This document shows positions 55,749-64,000 of a DNA stretch of 64,000 nt, in pieces; the first letter of the stretch is position 1; every line of letters starts with the position of its first letter. The DNA lies in the NCBI RefSeq assembly GCF_905171765.1, contig NC_053392.1:506398556-506462555 (forward strand). Direction: 5' to 3'. The translations under genes were made by a program, and so were the position numbers. Under the pieces are notes generated by a model. That model had not been told where the DNA came from, ran no database searches, and saw only the letters and a list, made by a program, of their open reading frames with translations. The DNA is from Bufo bufo (Eukaryota > Chordata > Amphibia > Anura > Bufonidae).

Positions 55749-55968
55749 TACAGTGGATATAAAAAGTCTACACACCCCTGTTAAAATGTCAGGTTTATGT
55801 GATGTAAATTTTTTTTTACAAAAATAAATCATTTCAGAACTTTTTACATGTTTAATGTGACCTATAAACTGTACAACTCAATTGAAAAACAAACTGAAAT
55901 CTTTTAGGTAGAGGGAAGAAAAAAATATAAAAATAACATAATATGGTTGCATAAGTGTGCACACCCTT

Positions 55969-57896
55969 AAACTAATACTTTGTTGAAGAACCTTTTGATT
56001 TAATTACAGCACTCAGTCTTTTTTGGAATGAGTCTATCAGCATGGCACATTTTGATTTGGCAAGATTTGCCCACTCTTCTTTGCAAAAACAATCCAAATC
56101 TGTCAGATTGCGAGGGCTTCTCCTGTGCACAGCCCTCTTCAGATCACCCCACAGATTTTCAATCGGATTCAGGTCTGGGCTCTGGCTGGGCCATTCCAAA
56201 ACGTTAATCTTCTTCTGGTGAAGCCATTCCTTTGTTGATTTGGATGTATGCTTTGGGTCGTTGTCATGCTGAAAGATGAAGTTCCTCTTCATGTTCAGCT
56301 TTCTAGCAGAAGCCTGAAGGTTTTGTGCTAATATTGACTAGTATTTGGAACTGTTCATAATTCCCTCTAGCTTCACTAAGGCCCCAGTTACAGCTGAAGA
56401 AAAACAGCCCCAAAGCATAATGCTGCCACCACCATGCTTCACTGTGGGTATGGTGTTCGTTTGGTGATGTGCAGTGTTGTTTTTGCACCAAACATATCTT
56501 TTGGAATTATGGCCAAAAAGTTCAACCTTGGTTTCATCAGACCATAACACCTTTTCCAATATGCTTTTGGGAGACTTCAGATGTGTTTTTGCAAAATGTA
56601 GACTGGCTTGGATGTTTTTCTTCGTAAGGCCTCTTTCAAACGGGCGAGATTTCCGCGTGGGTGCGATGCGTGAGGTGAACGCATTGCACCCGAACTGAAT
56701 CTGGACCCATTCATTTCTATGGGGCTGTGCACATGAGCGGTGATTTTTACGCATCACTTGTGCGTTGCGTGAAAATCGCAGCATGCTCTATTTTGTGTGT
56801 TTTTCACGCAACGCAGACCCCATAAAAGTGAATGGGGCTGCGTGAAAATCGCAAGCATCCGCAGGCAAGTACGGATGCGGTGCGATTTTCACGCACGGTT
56901 GCTAGGTGACGATCGGAATGGGGACCCGATCATTATTATTTTCCCTTATAACATGGTTATAAGGGAAAATAGTAGCATTCTTAATACAGAATGCTTAGTA
57001 AAATAAGAATGGAGGAGTTAAAAAAAAATAAAAACATTTTTTACTCACCTCATCCACTTTTTCGCGCCGCACAGCTTCTCTTCTCTCTTCTTCTTTGCTG
57101 TGCAGGAGGAAAAGGACCTGTGGTGACGTCACTGTGCTCATCACATGGTCCATCACATGATCTATCACCATGGTGGTAGATCATGTGACGGACCATGTGA
57201 TGAGCGCAGTGACGTCACACAGGTCCTTTTCCTCAAAGAAGAATAAAGAAGAGAAGCAGGGCTGCGTGAACAAGTGGATTAAGGTGAGTTAAATTTTTTT
57301 TATTTTTTTTTAACCCCTTCAGCCCTATTTTACTAAGCATTTTGTATTAAGAATGCTATTATTTTCCCTTATAACCATGTTATAAGGGAAAATAATAAAA
57401 TCTACACAGCACCTAACCCAATCCCGAACTTCTGTGAAGAAGTCCGGGTTCGGGTCTGGGTACCAAACATGCCGGTTTTTCTCACGCGTGTGCAAAACGC
57501 ATTAAAATGTTTTGCACTCGCACGGAAAAATCGCGCATTTTCCCGCGACGCACCCGCATCTTATCCGGCCCAAATCCATGACACCCATGTGAAAGAGGCC
57601 TGAGAAAGGGCTTTCGTCTTGCCACTCTACCCCATAGCCCAGACATATGAAGAATACGGGAGATTGTTGTCACATGTACCACACAGTTTTCTTCTCATCT
57701 TTTCATCAATTTTGGAGGGACGTCCAGTTCTTGGTAATGTCACAGTTGTGCCATATTTTCTCCACTTGATGATGACTGTCTTCACTGTGTTCCATGGTAT
57801 ATCTAATGCCTTGGAAATTCTTTTGTACCCTTCTCCTGACTGATACCTTTTAACAATGAGATCTCTCTGATGCTTTGGAAGCTCTCTGTGGACCAT
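55969..57896 (-). pseudogene. Tc1 transposase, split and broken
   Basis: ATG at 57894-57896 starts the N-terminal helix-turn-helix (LIVKRYQSGEGYKRISKAL). The frame is degraded toward RRKPFL and is then interrupted by the family B MITE. It resumes with [14 protein letters not shown], first Asp in [13 protein letters not shown], and [14 protein letters not shown]. An in-frame TAG lies at 56338-56340, then second Asp in [11 protein letters not shown] and Glu in [11 protein letters not shown] (DD34E). The C-terminus ends near 55972. Non-functional. Confidence 0.9.
56628..57600. mobile_element. Large palindromic MITE (family B), copy 2
   Basis: Starts GGCCTCTTTCAAACGGGCG and ends in the inverse; flanked by TAA and TGA, an imperfect 3-bp duplication. 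Full-length palindrome with two TGACGTCA sites (57124-57131 and 57210-57217) and the CCCTTATAAC...GTTATAAGGG blocks seen in copy 1 at 3374-4328. Confidence 0.9.
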
Positions 57897-58285
57897 GGCT
57901 TTTGCTGTGGGATGCGACTAATAAAATTTCAGGAAAGACCAACTAGAGCAGCTGAACTTTATTTGTGGTTAATCAGAGGCACTTTAAAAGATGGCAGGTG
58001 TATGCTGACTCCTATTTAACATGATTTTGAATGTAATTGCTTAATTCTGAACACAGCTACATCCCCAGTTATAAGAGGGTGTGCACACTTATGTAACCAC
58101 ATTATTTTAGTTTTTTTTTTCTTCCACCTAAAAGATTTCAGTTTGTTTTTCAATTGAGTGGTACAGTTTATAGGTCACATTAAAGGTGGAAAAAGTTCTG
58201 AAATTATTTATCTTTGTCTAATTTTTTTGCAGCACATAAACCTCGCATTTTAACAGGGGTGTGTAGACTTTTTATATCCACTGTA

Positions 58286-58900
58286 TCTACTGGATACAAA
58301 TGTGACTGGAGGTGTACCTCAGGGTTTCTTCAAATGCAACATGGCACCCAAAAAACATTCCAGAAAATGTTTCCCTCCAACAAAACAAATGGCGCTCCTT
58401 CCCTACTGAGCCCTGCTGTGTGCCTATACAATAGAGTAAGACCACATATGGGATATTCCCATGTTCAGAAAAAATGCTTAACAAATTGTAGGATATTAAA
58501 CCTTGTGAAAATGCAAATGTTGGGGCTAAACCAACATTTTATTGGGAGAAATTACTTTCATAGCCAAGTGTCTCTAAATTCTATGAAATGTGTTGAGTCA
58601 AAACCTTTCCATCAAAATCTGGCCTCCAAAACCCATATGATGCTCCTACGACCACATATGAGATGTTTCTGTAAACTGCATAATCAGGGAAATAAATATT
58701 GACGTTTACTTTGCTGTTAAGTGTTAACCCTTGCTGTGTTAAAGTAAAGTGGATTCGAATGGAAAATATGTGCAATAAAATATGACATTTTGAAATTTCA
58801 CCACCATTGTGCTTTAATGATTGTTGGTCAACAAAGTTTCTAAAATTACTTTTGAATAATTTGAGGTCTGTAGATTCTAAAATGGAGTAATATATGGGTG
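58286..58900. repeat. Old piggyBac-like internal repeat, right part
   Basis: Two diverged units with AAGACCACATATGGGATATT (58439) and ACGACCACATATGAGATGTT (58650), each followed by sequence resembling the 395-bp piggyBac unit (TAATCAGGGAAATAAATATTG). No transposase or TTAA ends are seen. Confidence 0.6.
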
Positions 58901-59178
58901 GTTTCTGTTGTGTAAGCCACTCAAAATTACTTCTAAACTGGTCCTTAAAAGGGGTAGTAGCGCTCACACTTCAAGGTGGCAGTCTTCCCTCTGGCTTTCT
59001 CTTTGACCGTGCAGTGGATGGATGGATGCTTGCCTTTTTTTCTCTCAGGGCACACCCTGTTATTGGTGCTCCTTCCTGGTGATAGCTTGGGGTGCTCTTG
59101 GTGAAGGATGTTTGGCTGGGTGCAAGGCAGGAGGGCAGATGAAATGGCCAGCGTATGTAATCAATAACCAGGCTGCAG
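58901..59178. other. Undefined spacer
   Basis: Nothing recognised beyond TTAAAAGGGGTAGTAGCGCT near 58946, which may be the end of an old TTAA element. Confidence 0.35.
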
Positions 59179-59186
59179 GTTGCAAT

Positions 59187-59670
59187 TAGTGAGGAGCGAA
59201 GTAATGAAAAATTTGATTCGGTTGCTTCGCCAAATTTCATAAAGAAATTTGCTTTATGATGAATTACTTCACCAGGAAGTGCATTTCTTCTTTTGTAGCG
59301 GTCCAATGATGGGGAGCGGCAATGGCTAATGGCTGATCACAGCATCTGAGATTAACATTGAGGGCTTTCAGGTGTTAATCTGGTAAAAAAAATATATATA
59401 TACTCACCTTATCCATTTGAGCACGTAGAGGCTGCTGTGGCCATCTTGATTGAAGACACCATACGAAATCTCGCTCAGTGTCATGATGACATCACACCGG
59501 CCGACATCATACTTTACCACACACAAGATTTTGTGCGGTATATTCAATCAAGATAGCCATGAGCATGTATTGGTTTTAGTTTTTATCTCCATTTTAGGGA
59601 AAATCGATTCATTACCACAAAGTACGAGTAAATTCAGCTTTGCGGTCAATAGAATTTTTCCTCAACATTA
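59187..59670. mobile_element. hAT MITE with perfect 8-bp target duplication
   Basis: Flanked by GTTGCAAT at 59179-59186 and 59671-59678. Starts TAGTGAGGAGCGAAGTAATG; the right end reads minus-strand TAATGTTGAGG. The interior folds around GGCCATCTTGATTGAA / TTCAATCAAGATAGCC. Same general type as 19766-20268. Confidence 0.9.
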
Positions 59671-59678
59671 GTTGCAAT

Positions 59679-61212
59679 ACATAACAGTCTCTTTACTGAG
59701 TTGATGGTAGGAGCAGTAGTACCGTAGTACATATACTAGCAAAAGATCTGTTCGAAAATATATTACAGTGCTATCTTCTCTCAGTAGTAATTTAGAGGTA
59801 ACAACAATGATGGTAGTCATAGTCCTCCCTGAGTCTGACTCTAAACACTTTGCTGTCTTCCCAAGATAACCACAGGCAAGCTACACTGTCCTTATTACCG
59901 GTAACTCCTTTTGAAGTTCTCGGGCTGATGGGTGCAGGAACTTTAGATACAGATGGCCAGTCTATCTTAAAGTTATCTTAAAGCAAGGTCTTTCTGCCGT
60001 AAAATAAGAAAATACCTTGCTGTCTGAAACTTGCATGGCCTGGATGCTTATGGACCTTTTTAGATGAATAGACTGTTTCTCTGGTAATATATTTGCTTCC
60101 TTGGCAGCTGAAGTCTCTGAGACAAAGGTTCTGTGAACTTGGGCTTAGCTCTCAGGAACTTACACATGTAGGTCTACTCCCTTGCTCTGCTAGGCTCACA
60201 CTCTACTAACTAGTCAGGGTCGGACCAGGTCCTTGGTAATCTAAACAATCCACCAATTTATTAACTATTTGGTCGCCTATCACTTTGCTATTGAGTGCAT
60301 AAACATAATAAATCACAGGATTTACAATAATAACATTACATTAAGTCTTTGGCAATAATTAACCCTTTGCAGTAGTCCTATTGGGGTACTGCACCTTCAG
60401 TTCAGAAGAGAAGAACCTTCCTTTTATTGTAGTATGCCATCAGAATGTACAGATGGCTCGCCAGTCTATAGTTTTTATATCTTCATCATGCGGCTTAAAG
60501 TTCACAAATAAGGAAGAGGAAAATGTTCTAAACTGTGAATTAGTTCACATGAATTGGTTATCTGAATCTCTTTTAATGATGTACTTACAGTCAGCTATCT
60601 GCTTATCTCCACTTTTCTTTACTGCCTGCTACAAAACTGCACATGCTGCATCAGCTCTGTGTGACAGGCCTGCTGTCTTTTCAAATGGCTTCTTCATTCA
60701 TCTGAGTTTAAGAGGGCGGCAGAGCTGCTGGTCTAGTGGGAAAGTCATATTCTTTTAAAATATATATGGTTGCAGAAGCAGACATAAAGAATCTTCCTTC
60801 TTTTGGAATATAACTTAGGTTTTATGTCACTTTCAAAGTCGGCTTTATCTCATTTTACTTTGGATTCATGAAATAGGTATAATACAGAATTGAAATAAAG
60901 AATTTTGATTCATTTCAAGGGGGAATGTATCATGATGATGGTACATTTTGAAGTGTGTTTTGCATTGACTGAGTTGGCGAATTTTACATTGAATTTATGA
61001 AAAGCCACATAATATTTGTTAAATTTGGCACATCTTTAAATCTTATACTTTTGTCCAGAAATGCTACTTAACTTTTACTATGCCACCTCCCTTACTGGAG
61101 TGATTTTGTAGCTTTTTTTTAAGGTCACATTGATAAATCTGGCATGAAGCTAATGAACATATAAAAACCAGACACACTTTTAAACCACTTTTTCAAAAGT
61201 GGTAATGGTGGC
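59679..61212. other. Anonymous sequence
   Basis: No terminal repeat or domain recognised. A 125-codon plus frame at 60381-60758 has no identifiable homology by eye and is not called. Confidence 0.4.
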
Positions 61213-61478
61213 ATCTAGTGTTGATCGAGCATGCTCGGCCGAACACCAATTCGGCACAAGCATCTCGATGCTTGGCACATGGCGGTGCTCAAGTCTCCTC
61301 CCCGAACATTTCTTGGCTGCTACGCAGACAATAAACGTGCAAGGAGATACTGGCACACACAGTAATGCCGAAGCCATGTTGGCTACTGGCATTACAGTGA
61401 TTGGCTGGCCAGAACGTGTCATCGGGTGCTATAAAGCACCTGATGACACGTGTTTGGCTCAGTCTAAGTCAGAGAAAG

Positions 61479-61795
61479 CTGAGCATAGGAAGGGACAGAC
61501 AGCGTAGGGAGTGTTATTGGAAGAATTTTATTTGAAAAACGTTTAAGAGACCCAAAAGTCATTTTAAGGACTATTGTGTGTGACAGCAGCAATATAAGTT
61601 TGTAGCGCAATCTGCTCTAAATTGCTCAGTCTTAGGGAGAGCTATGCATAGGAAGGGACAGACAGTGCAGGGAGTGTTATTAGAAGATTTTTATTAGAAA
61701 AACTTTTCAGAGACCCAAAAGTCCTTTTAAGGACTATTGTGTGTGACAGTAGCAAGATATATTTTTGCGCATCCTGCTCTAAATAGCGTCTAATA
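61479..61795 (+). repeat. 158-bp tandem duplication
   Basis: Two units from GCATAGGAAGGGACAGACAG through GACCCAAAAGTC and GACTATTGTGTGTGACAG to CTGCTCTAAAT. Confidence 0.85.
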
Positions 61796-63240
61796 GGCCG
61801 CTGCGGACAGTTAAGTTATCCACGCCACATCTTCTGTGTAAAGTGTGCACATACCTAAAATATCAGTGACATCCAGTGTACTTTTTCCGTACGCGGTGTC
61901 CGCTGTGGACAGTTAAATTATCCACGCCGCATCTCTTGTGTAAAGTGTGCGCATCAACTAAAATATCAGTGACATCCAGTGTACTTTTTCCGTAGACGGT
62001 GTCCACTGCGTACAGTGACAGCTGCACCACATCTCCAGTGTAAAGTGTGCGCATCCAAAAAATATCTGACATCCAGTGTATTTTTCCCGTAGGCGGTGTC
62101 CGCTGCGGACAGTGACATTAGCTGCGCCACATCTCCAGTGTGAAGTGTGCGCATCCCAAAAATATCTGTGACAGTTGTGGGGATCCGCTCTGGTAGGCAG
62201 TGGTAGCGAGTGCAGTATAGAGGCAACACAGACCGGTCTTGGTGTAAAACACGGTGCTTTGTTTATTCACACGGTGCATACAAGTGAAAGGCGGTGCAGT
62301 TCATAGGGAGGGTGGTCACACACAACAGCAAAATAATAGTTCAATCACAGCAAGTCCCTGAATGGGCCCCAAACCTGCTGCAGGCTACTTGAGGCCTGTT
62401 TCCGTCACATAAAGCGAAATCTATTTAAAGCCAGGAGTAATGTTACCTTTTTCTCCTTGGTGAAGTAAGTCCCTGGGTCCGGCTTCTAGCCACGGAACAC
62501 GGATCCCTCCTGGCTTCAGCTGCGGTTCCCCGCACAGTCCTTTACAGGCCTCAGCACACAGCCCAGCTCACCTCCACCTCTCACTCTCACAGCCAGAGAC
62601 CAAAAGCCTCCACATTGCACACCACACCCTTGTTGCTGGTCGGGTTTTAACCCTTCCCTGCAAAGCCTGCCCTGGACCATGGGGAGACAGACATCCACCC
62701 GCATTTCTGCCTGCTCCCAGTAAGAGCCGGCCCGGATCCGCTGTGTTAACAGCATAACCGCTGCAAAATGCACTTTTCCGGCTCTTACTCCACCGGAGCC
62801 AGGACCCCCGGTGGCATGTACCTCCCGTCTACCACCACCCCAGGTACTCTCCTACACAGTGTACTTTTTCAATAGACGGTGTCTGCTTCTGACAGTGACA
62901 TAACCAGTGCCACATCTGCAGTGTAACGTGTGCGCTTCAAAAATTTATCTGTGACATACAGTGTACTTTTTCCGTAGACGATGTCCGCCTCTGACAGTGA
63001 CCTTACCAGGGCCACATCTGCAGTTTAACGTGTGCACTTCAAAAATGTATCTGTGACATACAGTGTACTTTTTCAACAGACGGTGTCTGCTTCTGACAGT
63101 CACCTTACCAGGGCCACATCTGCAGTGTAGTGTGTGCGCTTCAAAAACTTATCTGTGACATACAGTGTACTTTTTTGCGTAGATGCTGAAGACAGTGACA
63201 TTACCAGTGGTACCTCTCCTGTATAACGTTTCCTCATCCC
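61795..63240 (+). repeat. About 100-bp tandem repeat in hAT element 2
   Basis: CAGTGTACTTTTTCCGTAGAC-type sequence recurs near 61876, 61977, 62072, 62859, 62961, 63060 and 63161, with GCCACATCT and AGTGTGCGCATC between. Copy 1 (38890-39060) has only one to two units. A solo LTR interrupts the array. Confidence 0.85.
62176..62856 (-). mobile_element. Solo LTR
   Basis: 681 bp, TG...CA, flanked by CAGT at 62172-62175 and 62857-62860. On the minus strand an AATAAA signal lies about 100 bp before the end GGATCCCCACA, which fixes the transcriptional direction. It interrupts the hAT repeat array, which resumes in register of sequence. A 4-bp duplication fits an endogenous retrovirus or other LTR element. 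No internal region remains. Confidence 0.75.
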
Positions 63241-63423
63241 AAACACCTGTGACATTCCCAGTAATTTTTCATTAGCCGCTGGTGACAGCATTGACATTAT
63301 CTGCGGTATATCTTCTGTGTGACGTTTCCACATTCCAAATACCTTTTTAAATTTTTTTGCGCATACACTTCCAAATCCTATGCTACTGTACGTGTGACAG
63401 ACTTTCAATCATATATAACATTT

Positions 63424-63970
63424 AATATAAGGAAGGCGAGCAGTAAGGGACGGGGCAGTGGCCGTGATGCTGATGGTGCACGCAGAGGCCGTAGCCCAGG
63501 GCATGGTGAAACTGTGCCTGCTGCCAGAGCACAAGAAAAACAATCATCCACGATACCTAGCTTCAAGTGATCCCACACTCGGATATTCCGAGGAGCTCTT
63601 TACAGCATCATTCCTTGATTTGGCCCTCTCGCCAAGCACGCTTAAAGAGGGACAGATCTTGTGCCCTGATTCCCAAACTCTTGAACATCCACAATCACAA
63701 GAAGATGACGGTGGGGAACGGCAATTACTGTTTAAGGAGGTGGATGTTGATAAGACACAGTTGCCAATAACTCAACGGCAATTACTGTCTCAAGAGGTTG
63801 ATGAGACACAGTTGTCAATCACTGAGGTTGTGGTTAGGCCAACAAGTCAGGAGGATGACCAGAGTGAGGAAGTGGAAGAGGAGGTGGTGGACGATGAAGT
63901 CACTGACCCAACCTGGGAACAGCAGTACAGAGGGATCTGCTGCACTGCAACAGGCTGGAAGAGGCAGTGA
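63424..63970 (+). pseudogene. N-terminal part of transposase-like protein (hAT element 2, copy 2)
   Basis: Matches 39159-39825: basic N-terminus (GRGSGRDADGARRG), then a jump that skips about 215 bp present in copy 1, then the acidic frame (DLALSPSTLKEG, TQLPITQRQLLSQEV, VDDEVTDPTWEQQ). A stop ends it at 63968-63970 (WKRQ), though the original protein surely continued. It shows the uninterrupted sequence across the gypsy 1 insertion point at about 63870. Confidence 0.65.
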
Positions 63971-64000
63971 GGTGGCAAAAGGGAGAAGGCAGGCCACACC

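Larger units (their letters stand above)
55751..58283 (-). mobile_element. Tc1/mariner element 3, split by a MITE
   Basis: Ends CAGTGGATATAAAAAGTCTA (continuing CACACCCCTGTT) in inverted orientation, flanked by TA (55749-55750 and 58284-58285). Inner repeats GTGTGCACACCCTTA / AGGGTGTGCACAC near 55955 and 58078 give an IR/DR layout. Without the 973-bp MITE (56628-57600) it is about 1.56 kb, the normal Tc1 size. Confidence 0.95.
61213..64000 (+). mobile_element. hAT element 2, copy 2 (runs off the window)
   Basis: Starts TAGTGTTGATCGAGCATGCTC, matching 38719. It contains a 158-bp duplication, an expanded approximately 100-bp tandem repeat, a solo LTR and a transposase-like N-terminus. The downstream end is outside the window. 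Confidence 0.6.

Overview
This 64 kb window reads as nuclear DNA of an amphibian, most likely a frog or toad. It is dominated by cut-and-paste DNA transposons (piggyBac, hAT, Tc1/mariner, PIF/Harbinger-like) and by large numbers of palindromic non-autonomous elements (MITEs). It also holds Ty3/gypsy chromodomain retrotransposons, one Helitron, a CR1/L2-type LINE end, solo LTRs and minisatellites. The organism call is an inference from this mix and from terminal repeats I associate with anuran genomes. I found no convincing host protein-coding gene, no tRNA or rRNA, and no CRISPR. The window is best read as an intergenic or intronic graveyard with a few well-preserved elements.

Layout. 1-9.3 kb: mostly undefined sequence with palindromic MITEs, including one MITE pair sharing a TTA and a triple-nested stack at 5.5-6.3 kb. 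9.3-13.9 kb: three piggyBac-type elements joined end to end through shared TTAA sites, one carrying an inserted LTR and another a nested MITE. 14.6-16.2 kb: a non-autonomous Helitron. 17-22 kb: small MITEs, a foldback element with a LINE tail at its apex, and a TG microsatellite. 22.5-24.1 kb: a decayed Tc1 element inside a MITE. 24-28 kb: mostly anonymous sequence.

28.1-38.7 kb is a stack. A 26-bp minisatellite is interrupted by a hAT element (28553-38338, 8-bp target duplication with one mismatch). That hAT is interrupted by a piggyBac element (32600-37904, flanked by TTAA) with an open 650-codon transposase, and the piggyBac carries its own small MITE. 38.7-39.8 kb: start of a second hAT family, cut by the 3' end of gypsy element 1 (39.8-41.66 kb, minus strand). 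Gypsy 1 is followed by gypsy element 2 (41.66-46.2 kb, plus strand, broken gag-pol, no 3' LTR). 46.8-48.4 kb: a Tc1 element whose transposase is broken by a single stop codon. 48.5-52.9 kb: gypsy element 3, complete with two 665-bp LTRs and an ATCAT target duplication, internally deleted for protease and most of the reverse transcriptase but with an open RNase H-integrase-chromodomain frame. 53.8-54.4 kb: CR1/L2-like LINE 3' end. 55.4-58.9 kb: old piggyBac-like non-coding repeats cut by a third Tc1 element, itself cut by a 973-bp palindromic MITE. 59.2-59.7 kb: a hAT MITE with a perfect 8-bp target duplication. 61.2-64 kb: second copy of the 38.7-kb hAT family, with a solo LTR inside, running off the window.

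The elements do not form a host pathway. What they share is a record of insertion order. The three strongest signals are the apparently open piggyBac transposase in a TTAA-bounded element, the self-priming signature in gypsy 3, and the repeated joining of elements at shared target sites.
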